Assembly (NCBI GenBank): GCA_007570785.1
Contig: ML664159.1
Span: 3,699,951-3,763,950, forward strand
Origin: Antilocapra americana
Lineage: Eukaryota > Chordata > Mammalia > Artiodactyla > Antilocapridae
Length of the DNA: 64,000 nucleotides
Direction of reading: 5' to 3'
This document shows, piece after piece, positions 1-10,454 of the stretch. A program made the translations under genes and the position numbers. Position 1 is the stretch's first letter; each line of letters opens with the position of its first letter. The notes beneath the pieces were generated by a model. The model had not been told where the DNA came from, searched no databases, and was given only the letters and a program-made list of their open reading frames with translations.

Positions 1-447
1 TGCCCTCTTCTCCTACTGCCTTCAACTTTTCCAGCATCAGGGTCTTTTCCAATGAGTTGGCTCTTCACATCATGTGACCAATGTATTGGAGCTTCAGCTT
101 CAGCATCAGTCCTTCTAGTGAATATTCAGGGTTGATTTCCTTTAGGGTTGACTGATTTGATCTCCTTGCTGTCTAAGGGACTCTCAAGAGTTTTCTCTAG
201 CACCACAGTTCAAAAGCATCTATTCTTTGGCATTCATGGTTTTTTTATGGTCCAGCTCTCACATCTATACATGACTATTGGAAAAATCATAGCTTTGACT
301 AGATGGATCTTTATTGGCAAAATGATGTCTCTGCTGTTTAATAAGCTGTCTAGGTTTGTCATAGCTACTTTTCCAAGGTGCAAGCATCCTTTAATTTCAT
401 GGCTGCAGTCACCATTCATAGTGATTTTGGAACCCAAGAAAATGCTA
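1..447 (-). mobile_element. BovB LINE fragment, cut by window edge
   Basis: This is antisense BovB (RTE clade) from the region 3' of the reverse transcriptase core. Reading the minus strand gives recognisable BovB peptide pieces such as GSKITMNGDCSHEIKG and VMYRCESWTIKKP. The homology stops near position 447, where the plus strand changes from the element to unrelated AT-rich DNA. The 3' end lies beyond the left edge. Several substitutions relative to the other copies in this window, and no intact frame, mark it as an old dead fragment. Confidence 0.92.
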
Positions 448-788
448 ATTTTGCTAACCTTATTTAAATTGCATAAACTCAGCACACTAGTCTGAGATAC
501 AATGCTGTCAACCTCCTAAGCCCTTTAGTTCCTCTCCACTGGGAAGAAGAGAAATCTGAGCTGGAGCAAGCTACAGTGCTGACATTCTGTAACAGATGAG
601 AATGGGCTGTATATGGGTCAGCAGCTCTGGACTCAGAATATCACTTTAGAGAAGATTCACAAATGAGGGGGAGACCAAGCATATTGAAGACCTACACTCA
701 CACTCACAACAGCCAGCCTAAGAGAAAATATTTTAATAGACCCACAATCTCATTTTAGAGATGAAGTATTTATCTAAAGTAGGAACAT
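448..788. other. No gene seen
   Basis: Unique-looking sequence between two ruminant repeats. I see no open frame above background, no RNA gene and no recognisable repeat. Confidence 0.6.
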
Positions 789-956
789 CAATTGTCAGTG
801 CATGCATGCCTGCTAAGTCACTTCAGTTAAGTCCAACTCTTCATGACCCTATAGACTGTAGCCAGTCAAGCTCCTCCAGGGGAGGAGGATTCATGGGATT
901 CTCCAGGCAAGAATACTTGAGTGGATTGCCATGCCTTCCTTCAAGGAAACTGCCAG
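789..956 (-). mobile_element. Bov-A SINE monomer
   Basis: The plus strand reads through the typical reverse-complement Bov-A core (gctaagtcacttcag, caagctcctcc, ctccaggcaagaata, gtggattgccatg). It is a single monomer without the tRNA-like head. Bov-A derives from the 3' end of BovB and is thought to be mobilised by BovB proteins. It is moderately diverged, with an extra ggaggagg run in the middle. Confidence 0.88.
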
Positions 957-1008
957 AAGATCACTGAAATATAACCAGCATTTTTTCTCACCCAGAATAT
1001 TCAAAATA

Positions 1009-1142
1009 ACCATTGAAAGTGAAAGTGTTAGTCACCAGTCATGTCCAACTCTTTGTGACCCCATGGACTGTAGCTCACCAGGCTCCTATGTCCATGGGAA
1101 TTCTCCAGGCAAGAATACCGGTGTGGTTGCCGTTCCCTTCTC
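1009..1142 (-). mobile_element. Bov-A SINE monomer
   Basis: A second Bov-A monomer starts at the gtgaaagtg motif typical of the linker and 5' part, followed by the gaccccatggactgtagc and ctccaggcaagaatac blocks. It ends at ccttctc, directly against the left arm of an inverted repeat. Confidence 0.88.
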
Positions 1143-1345
1143 TGCACATTAACTGTTTGGTGAAGGTAATCTCCAGATGGTTCCCTAATACTTCCCATGT
1201 GGCTATTCTCCCAAATAGATTGTAACTTCCTGGTAGGCTTTTAGAGATAAATGACATAGAATTGATCCTAGACTATCACTAAGTTCTTTAAAAGAAGTAT
1301 TAGGGAACCATCTGGAGCTTACCTGCCCCAAACAGTTAATGTGCA
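1143..1345. repeat. Inverted repeat, 52-bp arms around a 99-bp spacer
   Basis: The left arm is 1143-1194 and the right arm 1294-1345. The right arm, reverse-complemented, matches the left at 49 of 52 positions by hand alignment. The outer end of each arm begins tgcacattaactgtttgg. The left arm abuts a Bov-A SINE and the right arm lies 15 bases from an MLT1 LTR. I cannot match the arms to a known MITE. A local inverted duplication by template switching is the simplest alternative. Confidence 0.85.
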
Positions 1346-1360
1346 ATACTTTTCCAAAGA

Positions 1361-1819
1361 TGTATTAATTTCCTGTGGGTGCTGTGACAAATTACTGCAG
1401 ACTCCCTGGCTCAAACAGCAGAAACTTATTTTTTCAACGTTCTAGAGACGAACTGTTCAAGGCCAAGGGGTCAGCAGGTGACACACTCTACCAAGACTAT
1501 AGGGAAAATTTATTCTTTACCTTTTTCAGCTTCTGGGTTGTCTGCATTCCTCGATTTGTGGCCACATCACTCCAATCTCTACGTCCATGTTCACCCTGCC
1601 TCCTCTTCTATGTGTCTCAAGTCTCACTCTCCCTTTCTCTCATAAGGACACTTGTGAAGGCTTTCTTCCCACTCAGATAATCCAGGATAATCTTCTTGTC
1701 ACAATAGCCTTAAATTAATTGTATCTGCAAAGACCTTTCTGTAAATAAGATTATATTTGCAGATTCTGGAAATTAGGGCAGAGATACTATCTTTGGAGGG
1801 CCATTTTTTTCAGCTGACC
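1361..1819 (-). mobile_element. MLT1-type MaLR solo LTR, antisense
   Basis: The plus strand carries the reverse complement of an MLT1-class LTR. It begins tgtattaatttcctgtg, passes gctgtgacaaattac, cttctgggttgtc, ataaggacacttgtgaagg and gataatccaggataatc, and ends near ggagggccatt. These landmarks occur in the order expected for the family. No internal retroviral sequence is attached, so it is a solo LTR typical of ancient MaLR insertions shared by placental mammals. Confidence 0.82.
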
Positions 1820-3160
1820 ACAAAGCAAAAATTCACCAGAGGAAGGAGTAGTCAGAGCTTGCTTCTTTTATTCCTGAGATATGATGGATCTTGAGAAGCA
1901 CATATAAAGATGGCTCAGATTTAAACTGGCAGGCACAAAAAGTTGGGCATTCAATGTGGAGGGATCATCAGGTGCAAAGGCCATCATGTGTTTTCAGCAA
2001 ATGAGATGTGGGGCCCATGGGGAGTGATTATCACTGCTTATCAAACTCTGATGGAGGGCAAGGAGTAATGAGCAGGGTCAATCAGCCTGGGCAGTTAGGA
2101 TGGAGCCAGACTGTGCAAGCTCTTGAAACACAAGAAGCCCAAACTTGATGTAACAGGAAAGAAGGAATTGTCATGGATTTTTAAATGGAAGTACCATGAA
2201 GGCTGGTTTACTAGGATCGTTCTCCATCTTTCCAGCGTGTATTCTTTTATTTATCCTATTCTCATTAGCAAACTCGAAGCCACAATGTTTATTATTTCTC
2301 TGAGTTATCTTTTGGGTGGCAACAGTAATAAGAATTCAGTATGATTCCCATAATGATAGGTTCTGCTACTGGACTTAGCCATTTCCATTAAGGGGAAAAA
2401 AATATATATATATGTATATATGTGTGTGTATATATATATATACGTACTCCATTACTTTGCTTGAGAAAAGGCTCACTTCATGAGCAATTATTTATACATC
2501 TGGCTTATAATAAAATCACATCATGCAAATGAACTGGATTGACTCAAAGATGAAATTCTGATTATAACAATATGGGACTTTGCAGTATTCCATTAGGGAG
2601 AAAGGAAATGCTAGTCAGCAACCCAACCAGCAAAAACTATTTTGGTCCATAAATTATGCAGCTTTGTGTTTATTCAATTAGGTTAATCCTAAATGAATCC
2701 TTCTGTGAGAGCTCTATGTAAACACTGCAACATACAACAGGAAAGCAATGCTGAAGGGATGCCTGCAAGGAGGGCTGCTGACTGGATCTGCCCCACCATT
2801 GCTCATTCACTTCACTCCACAGACATCTCCAACAGTGTGAGATCAGGTTTAATAAAAACTCCGTCTGGCTCTGGGGCCGTGCAAATCCAGGTGAGGCCTC
2901 ACAAGTTCTTAAAATTTGATTGTTTGGGGCTGCAGCAACACCAAAATTTGATGGCAGTTTTATTAAATCTGTGAGAGCCTTAAGAAGACATATTTTAAAA
3001 ATCAATATAGAGTATTGGGAGGGCTGCCCTTGTGAAGACATATTAAAAGATACCTTGTATGCAGGGGTTAGATGGGCAACTGTCCTTTTTCCTGATTCTA
3101 TGCTAAATAAAGCAGGCCAATAGTGGACTCTTGTGCCCGTCTGCCTTTACTACAATTCCA
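1820..3160. other. Mostly unassigned sequence; overlapping ORFs near 2.7-3.0 kb
   Basis: Positions 2020-2170 resemble an ancient interspersed repeat, but I cannot name the family. An AT/GT microsatellite lies at 2401-2443. From 2670 to 3041 a 123-codon minus-strand frame overlaps a 93-codon plus-strand frame. Neither has a recognisable domain, and both lie in a slightly GC-richer patch, so they are more likely chance or an old repeat than a gene. Confidence 0.5.
2401..2443. repeat. AT/GT microsatellite
   Basis: An alternating TA tract with a short GT run in the middle, then TA again. Confidence 0.95.
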
Positions 3161-3850
3161 TTTCTATGTTGTTGTTGCTTTTCAGTCCCTCAGTCGTGTC
3201 TGACCCTTTGTGACCCCATAGACCACAGCATGCCAGGCTTCCCTGTCCTTCACCACCTCCCAGAGCTTGCTCAAACTCAAATTCATGAAGTCGGTGATGC
3301 CATACAACCATTTCGTCCTCTGTCATCCCCTTCTCCTGCCCTCAATCTTTCCCAGCATCATGGTCTTTGCTAATGAGTCAGTTCTTCCCACTGAGTGGCT
3401 AAAGTATTGGAGCTTCAGCTCCAACATCAGTTCTTCTAATGAATATTCAAGATTGATTTCCTTTAGGATTGACTGGTTTGATCTCCTTGCTGTTCAAGGG
3501 ACTCTCAAGAGTCTTCTCCAACACCACGGTGTAAAAGCATCAATTCTTTGGCATTCAGCCTTCTTTATGGTCCAACTCTCACATCCATACATGACTACTG
3601 GAAAAACCATAGCTTTGACTAGACAGACTTTTGTTGGTAAAGTAACGTCTCTGCTTTTTAATATGCTGTCTAGGTTGGTCATAACTTTTCTTCCAAGGAG
3701 CAAGCATCTTTTAATTTCATGGCTGCAATCACCATCTACAGTGGTTTTGTAGCCCAAGAAAATAAAGTCTTCCGCTGTTTCTGTTGTTTCCCCATCTAGT
3801 TGTATGAAGTGATGGGACCAGATGCCAAGATCTTAGTTTTTTGAATGCTG

Positions 3851-3972
3851 ATTTTTTTTTCATGTTTAATATTACATTAGCTTTTTTGTTTGTTTGTTTT
3901 TTCATTTATTTTAATTTTTACATTATTGTATTGGTTTTGCCATACATTGACATGAATCTGCCATGGGTATAC
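3851..3972 (-). mobile_element. L1 3'-end fragment nested in BovB
   Basis: A T-rich stretch is followed by ttggttttgccatacattg and gaatctgccatggg, the reverse complement of the bovine-type L1 3' end (compare 8085-8130 on the plus strand). BovB sequence resumes directly after it at tgttgaattttaagcc. The host sequence is duplicated at the two edges (aatgctga at 3844-3851, aatgttga at 3973-3980, one mismatch). This is a very short 5'-truncated L1 insertion younger than its BovB host. Confidence 0.85.
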
Positions 3973-4192
3973 AATGTTGAATTTTAAGCCAGCTTTTTCA
4001 TTCTCTTCTTTCACTTTCAAGAGGCTCTTTAGTTCCTCTTCACTTTTTGCCATTAGGGTGGTGTCATCTGCATATCTGAGGTTATTGATATTTCTCCTGG
4101 CAATCCTGATTCCAGCTTGTGTTCATCCAGTCAGCATTTTGCATGATGTACTCTGCATATAAGTTAAATAAGCAGGGTGACAATATATATCC

Positions 4193-4504
4193 TCAACGTA
4201 CTCCTTTCCCAGTTTGGACACAGTCCATTGTTCCATGTCCAGTTCTAACTGTTGCTTCTTGACCTACATACAGGTTTTGCAGGAAGCAGGTAAGGTGGTC
4301 TGGTATTCCCATCCTTTGAAGAATTTTCCACAGTTTGTTATGATCCATACAGTCAAAGGCTTTAGTGTAGTCAATGAAGCAGAAGTAGAATTTTTTTTTT
4401 AATTCCCTTGCTTTTTCTGTGATACAACGTGTGTTAACAATTTGATCTCTGGTTCCTCTGCCTTTTCTAAATCCAGCTTGAACATCTAGAACTTCTTGGT
4501 CCAC
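4193..4504 (-). pseudogene. BovB reverse transcriptase fragment
   Basis: This open stretch encodes part of the BovB reverse transcriptase fingers and palm. Visible landmarks are VQAGFRKGRGTRDQI, FIDYTKAFDCMDHNKLW (palm motif A region, with Asp retained) and GQEATVRTGHG. Intact BovB ORF2 would supply an endonuclease and reverse transcriptase for target-primed insertion. Here only about 100 codons are open, the 5' part is absent, and the downstream YADD block is in another frame past stops. It is dead. Confidence 0.9.
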
Positions 4505-4709
4505 ATACTGTTAAAGCTTTTCTATTTTAATAATAGATAATTAACTTAGCCTAGTTAAAACTAAATATATGAGACCTTTTACATTTCAGGAAAGGACCGT
4601 TACTTCTCTGCAATTTGCTTAATGATTGGTAAGATACCAGGTAAGATAACTTTGGACCTTGATAATAATCACCTGGAAGCTTAGAGCTGACTTTTAATTG
4701 CCAGATAGG

Positions 4710-4902
4710 CTCTGTGTTCCAATCTTTTGGGCATCCAGGGAGCAGTGTTATGAAAGACAAATTTTTCCATGGATGGCAAGTGCATCAGGGATGGTTTCAG
4801 GATGATTCCAATGAATTACACATATTATGCATTTTATTTCTACTATTATTATGTCAGCTTCACCTCAGATCATCAGGCATAGATAGAGGTTGGGGACCCC
4901 TG
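4710..4902. mobile_element. hAT-Charlie MITE, MER1-like
   Basis: The right end reads ggttggggacccctg, the reverse complement of the terminal inverted repeat of MER1-type Charlie elements. The left part (aatcttttgggcatccaggg, then tttttccatggatgg) matches the other end, and gatggtttcaggatgattcc lies inside. The 8 bases after the right end, ttctaaac, fit the hAT nTnnnnAn target pattern, but a left copy is not clear. It is non-autonomous and ancient. Confidence 0.8.
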
Positions 4903-7017
4903 TTCTAAACTCAGTCTATTGTTTCTTAGCTAGTGATATAGTTAACATTGATTTAACTGTTTGGTTACATTGAAAAGAAAATGGTATCCCAAATAAGAGA
5001 AACAAAAAAGAGGTGGTTACGGAGCAGCTGGAAAACATTATCTTCCCCAAGAAAACAACACTGGTGGTCAGTTAACTTTGCAGCATTTCGAGATAACAAT
5101 AAGTGAAAACCTTTATGATATTCCTCCCATCACTACCCAAATGTGGCTTATGTTAAAATTCCACAAAACTAAGATTTTAATTTGATACCAAAAGAAACAT
5201 TTTCAAAATTGTATTCATTGTAGTAATTTAACCCCTCTAACCCATCTGGAAGACACAACAATTTGGAAATCACCAATGGTAAACACAGTATCTTGTTTTT
5301 CTTTCTGTCACTACCATTTAAGTTAGTTAGAAAGACTCTCACAGCCTCTTGGAGATGGTATATTTCTATTTAGACGTTTTTTAAAAAGGAAAACACTAAC
5401 TGCATAGTGGTCCCACAGAGAGAGAGAGATCTAATATTTTTGGATGACTCATCAAAGCTCTTAAGTTCCACCCAAGTTGGGAATACCAATGGTCAATCTG
5501 GAGACTATGTTGGAGGTTCACCGAGTTACCAAACTAAGAAAGTATTTCTGGGTTACTTTGAATAGAATGTTGTGTAATTACAAACTTTTACTGGGTCTCA
5601 TAAAATAACCACATAGAGTCAGAAATTCCATGTCTCAGGCCTACTGTCAACTCAATATTTTGCTACCAATAAATTTGTCCAGTTTTTTATAGCATGGAGT
5701 AAGTAAATGATAATAGAACTGAATCTCATGGGCATTTAAAGTTAGGTATTTGTTTAAAGTGCATACCTGTCAGATTTTTAATGAACTATTCCAACTACAA
5801 CTCAAACTAAAATTGTGTTGTTCTTCTGCAAGGTAACATAAAAGAAAATGTCCCATCAGACTAAAGTTCCTGAGGCTCAAGCTGTACATTATAATTTTCT
5901 AAGACTTTTCCTTTTCAGAAATTGCTTATCCAGTTAACCAGTTACTGAGTATTTCAGAAGTTCAATCATTCAGAAACAATGAAGCTGATGATTAGGGACT
6001 AGAGTATCATTATAGCTTTGGTCAAATATGGACTTAGACGTGGGAAAACTGCTAAAAAAGCTTAACAGCTTCTTATCCCTACACCTACCACATTACTTGC
6101 TCTGTTTCTTTTCCACATATTGGTGTGACTGTATGTGTGTATGTGTGTGTTGTACACAGGCACATGTGAGAGTATGATGAGTGAGCTGAATATCTCTCTG
6201 ATTTAAGTTTTCTCAATCAGGGAGTGAAAAAAAAAGAAGAAGACAGATATGGTGAACCTCAGAGCACAAGTTCTTTGTTTAAAAAAAGTTTATGACTATT
6301 GACACTACAGCTTAACCAAGAGGCCATAATTCCTCATTCAAGAACTGTGTTTTATTCAAAATTCAGAAAAGCAGAATTGTTCATTTCACCTATGAAACCA
6401 ATGAATGCTCTGTCCCAGGACAGTCTGTGATCTGGGAAAATGTGAACACTGATCCAGACCATTCAGATGTGGTCTTAGCGTTATCACTCTGCCCTTTGAA
6501 GCATTTTTAGAACATAGGAAGGGACCACCCTAAAAAGCTTTCTCACTATTGTAAATGCCCTGTTAGAAACTTTTTATATGTAGAAAATGTTGTCTACAGC
6601 CCTTCACATGCTTATTCAACAAATACTAATATTCCACTGTCCTGTGTTCTAAATAAGACACAGGATGTGTCTTATAAAGATGTGTAAAAACACAGTGCCA
6701 GACACAATAAATAGCAAAAAAAAAAAAAGCCTAAGATTATTGTTTATTTCTCGTGAATTTTTGACACAGAGCCTGATGCTGTTTGACCCATAGAAAACAA
6801 GACTTCCATGACCTATGTGGTTATGACCTCTGTTAGAAAGACAAATCTGCTTAGACAACACCCAAAAGAATGGCAGTGAACTCATGGAAAAGCTGTAAAC
6901 AGCATCATCAGCCCTTATTTCAATCAATATTATTGATTCATTCGACCTTACCATAGCGGGTACAATGTGTCTCTTTCACCATACTTAACCACAATCTAAT
7001 CACAGAGAACCTTTAAA
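4903..7017. other. No gene seen; AT-rich unique sequence
   Basis: Over 2 kb with no convincing reading frame or RNA. A short GA run sits near 5417-5429 and a GT-rich tract near 6122-6152. The stretch 6605-6720 has faint L2/MIR-like wording (ttattcaacaaatact) but is too decayed to assign. Confidence 0.55.
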
Positions 7018-7337
7018 GTTCTTGTTTTTGTATCCAATCAGCTAATCTTTGTCTTTTGGTTGGGGCATTCAACCCATTTACGTTTAAGGTAATTATTGAT
7101 ACGTATGATCCCGTTGCCATTTACTTTATTGTTTGGGTTCAAGATTATACACCCTATCCATGTTTCCTGTCTAGGGAAGATCCTTTAGCATTTTTTGGGG
7201 CCCTGGTTTGGTGTTGCTGAATTCTCTCAACTTTTGTTTGTCTGTAAAGCTTTTGATTTCTCCTTCAAATTTGAATGAGATCCTGCCTGGGTATAGTAAT
7301 TGGGATTGTAGATTATTTTCTTTCATGACTTCAAGAG
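7018..7337 (-). mobile_element. L1, inverted 5' segment of a twin-primed insertion
   Basis: Antisense L1 spanning the end of ORF1 and the start of ORF2. On the minus strand the ORF1 C-terminus is readable (FEGEIKSFTDKQKLREF), and the ORF2 start follows (gttgaatgccccaacc region). It matches roughly 49995-50300 of the full-length L1 in this window, in reverse. It joins directly to a plus-strand L1 3' segment at 7338, which is the arrangement left by twin priming. Confidence 0.88.
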
Positions 7338-8160
7338 GCACCACTTTACACCAGTCAGAATGGCTGCCATCCAAAAGTCTACAAGCAATAAATGCTGGAG
7401 AGGATGTGGAGAAAAAGGAATCCTCTTACACTGTTGGTGGGAATGTAAACTAGTACAGCCACTATGGAGAACAGTGTGGAGATTCCTTAAAAAACTGAAA
7501 ATAGAACTGCCATATGACCCAGCAATCCCACTGCTGGGCATACACACCAAGGAAACCAAAATTGAAAGAGACATGTGTACCCCAATGTTCATCACCGTAT
7601 TGTTTACAATAGCCAGGACATGGAAACAACCTAGATGTCTGTCAACTGACGAATGGATAAGAAAGCTGTGGTACATATACACAATGGAATATTACTCAGC
7701 AATTAAAAAGAATACATTTGAATCAGTTCTACTGAGGTGAATGAAATTGGAGCCTATTATATAGAGTTAATTAAGCCAGAAGGAAAAACAAAAATACAGT
7801 ATACTAATGCATGTATATGGAATTTAGAAAGATGGTAACGATAACCCTGTATGTGAGACAGCAAAAGAGATGCAGATGTATAGAACAGTCTTTTGGACTC
7901 TATGGGAGAGGGCAAGGGTGGGATGATATGGGAGAACAGCACTGAAACATGTAAATTATCATATGTGAAATCAATCACCAGCCCAGGTTTGATGCTTGAT
8001 ACAAGGTGCTCAGGGCTGGTGCACCAGGATGACCCAGAGAGATGGAATCGGGAAGGAGGTGGGAAGGGGGTTCTGAAAGGGGAACACCCATGGCGGATTC
8101 ATGTCAATGTATGGCAAAACCAACACAATAATGTAAAGAAAATTAAATAAATAAATAAAT
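7338..8160 (+). mobile_element. L1, 3' segment of the same twin-primed insertion
   Basis: Plus-strand L1 from the end of ORF2 through the 3' UTR to an A-rich (aaat)n tail near 8140-8160. It includes the late 3' UTR block gcggattcatgtcaatg and ggcaaaaccaacacaat. It corresponds to about 53500-54340 of the full-length copy, so roughly 3.2 kb of L1 is missing between the two segments. I could not define a clean target-site duplication. Confidence 0.9.
7360..7740 (+). pseudogene. L1 ORF2 C-terminal fragment
   Basis: An open frame of 126 codons encodes the cysteine-rich C-terminal region of L1 ORF2p. The start codon is only an internal methionine. Visible features are [19 protein letters not shown] (Cys/His cluster near residues 11-29), [15 protein letters not shown] and [14 protein letters not shown]. 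It lacks endonuclease and reverse transcriptase, so it is a fossil. It is unusually well preserved, suggesting a younger L1 than the copy at 10.5 kb. Confidence 0.93.
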
Positions 8161-9864
8161 CCACATATTGTCTGGAAAAAAAAAGAAAATTTAACCCCTC
8201 AAAATCAACCCATTTGTAAATAAACTAACCTTTGACAAGATAATCTATAAACTTATTATTTCAGTGAGTCAGCACGTTTTTACCAAACACCTACTATGTA
8301 CTGATCTTTTATTATGATATAGAGTTTTCACACTGCCACACATAGGGATGGATAGGTTGTCTGACATAAAACCTGTCTCCAGGTTATCTTTGTGCTTTCT
8401 GCACTAGAGTGAAACTTTATAAAAAGTCAAAATGCCAAGTATAAGACAGAGGTGTGTACTTAATTCCTCTAGATTTCCTTGCCTTTCCTCACTGGTCTCA
8501 TCCCCTTAGCTCACACTCAGGTCCTTTTTCTCCAGCTCTAGGTAGATATCCCAGAGGTTAATATTACATTTCACCTTGGAAATGTCTACTTCCATAAAGT
8601 AAGAATCCGTTTGTTAAATGTTCAAATTGTTTCAATAAAGTTGCTACCCAACACGTTTCTCCTATCAGCTCTGGTTCTCCCATCTTCTCAGTTTTAGACT
8701 GCCATGATACAGGAGAACTATCAGAAAGATCACTTAGTGACATGATGGTTACCCAATTTCTGATCACCTTTGGATTCCTCAAAAGAGACAAGACATTCCC
8801 ATTAATTTTGTCCTCTTTTGTGCACCTTCTGCCTTCCCTTCTCCAAAATACTGCCATAAACCCTTTGCCCTGGTCCCATCAGTACATGTTTCTGCAATGA
8901 TCCTGGAATCATGGACCTCCCCACCTCTTCCCTCCACTCTAATCCAGCTTAGATCACTGCTGGTTTGACTTGAGTTATGAAACCAGGCCACAGTAAATTA
9001 ATCTGCAAGATGACTCCTCCACTGACTCCTAACAGCTAATATAAATCTCTTATTCTCTCCTCAGCAGTTTCTAAAACAGGTTTGATAAGCTCACAATTTA
9101 GGCAGCTTTCATGACCACAGCCAGATCTTCCCTGGGCTAATAATTATCTCCCATAGGTGATTTTTTTAGGCCACTTATCATTTGTCTTACTAATCTCTCC
9201 ATTTGTTCCTGTGACTAATAGCAGATCCCCAAATACCCTCTGTAATTTTCTAACAAGCAGAATTTCAATTCCCCATAAAGAAATTCTGCTTTAAGGTGTA
9301 ATTAAAGATCATCTAAGAAAAACAGAGCCAACTTTGAACAGCCTACAAGCAATTTTTTCCCTCTGCCAGGAGGGAGGGTGTTTAGGGGCAATTAGAAATC
9401 ACTTTGCAAAATTATAAGCAGGTTTAATGCAACCATTTTGATCAACAGTCTCGTTATCAAGTAATATATCTAAAATTAAGGTAATGGATTTTAAAAGTAG
9501 ATTGAATAAAAATCATCTGCTATTCAACAGGCATATCAACCAAGCAATTACTAATTCTGTTTATAACTACAGCCCTTCACTCTTTTTTAAAGGGCAATGA
9601 AAGCAAAACTTGGTTTGTGAGCTCCTATTAAATTAACATTGATTTTGTTTTACTGCCAAGCTAAAGAAATAGCAACATTAAGGAGTTCTTTAACCCTATT
9701 TAAAGCATGCACACTTACACAGAATTTAGTCCACAGGTTGTTTATCTTGCTATTCACAATGAACTAAAAGAAAAAAATAATCAGTCCTGGCATAGAGGTT
9801 TTATGCGTTAGCTATTTGATGAATTGTCAGAAAGCAGCAGGACACTATTAAGTAGAACATAAGA
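8161..9864. other. No gene seen
   Basis: Mixed sequence with a faint L2/MIR-like patch at about 8255-8400 (aacacctactatgtactg) that I cannot assign firmly. Two short minus-strand frames at 8564-8991 have no recognisable domain. The remainder is AT-rich unique DNA. Confidence 0.5.
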
Positions 9865-10048
9865 GCCAATTCATTGGAAAAGACTCTGATTCTGGGAAAG
9901 ATTAAAGGAAAAAGGAGAAGGGGGCAACAGAGGATGAGATGATTGGATGGCATCACTGACTCAATGGACATGAATTTGAGCAAACTCCAGGAAATAGTGA
10001 AGAACATGGATTGCAGTCCATGCTGTTGCAGAGTTGAACACAACTTAG
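9865..10048 (+). mobile_element. BovB 3'-end fragment
   Basis: Plus-strand BovB tail: attcattggaaaagactctg, gaggatgagatgattggatgg, catcactgactcaatggac and tgcagtccatgctgttgc are the conserved last 190 bases. It is heavily 5' truncated and diverged, with no coding capacity. Confidence 0.88.
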
Positions 10049-10454
10049 ATGGTTTACACCACTGTTCAGATATAAACTGACTAAAGTGCAATCCAATGTT
10101 AAATGTTAACAACGCCTGCACTTGATGCATTACAAAAAGGAAAAGCTCATTTAAAGCAAAGAGTGGCACGTGCCAAAGTTATTTTCTCAATAGTTCTTAT
10201 GTTTATAAATACTTCAGGTTGTTTGGAGACAAAATATTTTGGTTTGTTTGGAGGCAAATCTAAAAAATGAGGAATAATAATACATGTATGAGATTAAACA
10301 GTAAATAAAGTACAGCTTTTCTGGTTAAAAGAAAAGTCATTGTACAAGTGAGAAGTAAAAGGAATGAAACTTTGAAACATAAAAATTTCCAAAAGCTATG
10401 GTGAAATATGGCATTGTGTTGACAGAGATGTCAAAACCACCCAAGGAAGTTAGC
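10049..10454. other. No gene seen
   Basis: AT-rich unique sequence between a BovB tail and an old L1. Confidence 0.55.

Larger units (their letters stand above)
3168..4518 (-). mobile_element. BovB LINE, 5'-truncated, with target-site duplication
   Basis: Antisense BovB. It starts with the (tgt)n-type reverse-complemented 3' tail and runs through the C-terminal region, the YADD block (codons at 4063-4074) and the reverse transcriptase palm, where it is truncated at the 5' end. A 7-bp duplication tttctat lies at 3161-3167 and 4519-4525. The element is interrupted by an L1 tail at 3851-3972. Frameshifts and stops break the protein. Confidence 0.93.

Noticed and set aside
2401..2443. Short-period repeats as CRISPR or satellite arrays
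   Set aside because: All short tandem tracts here are simple microsatellites without spacers or longer repeat units, and the genome is mammalian.
5224..5237. A 13-base match (aatttaacccctc) between about 5225 and 8189, considered as the target duplication of the twin-primed L1
   Set aside because: The left copy lies 1.8 kb from the L1 edge at 7018, so it cannot be its duplication; probably chance.
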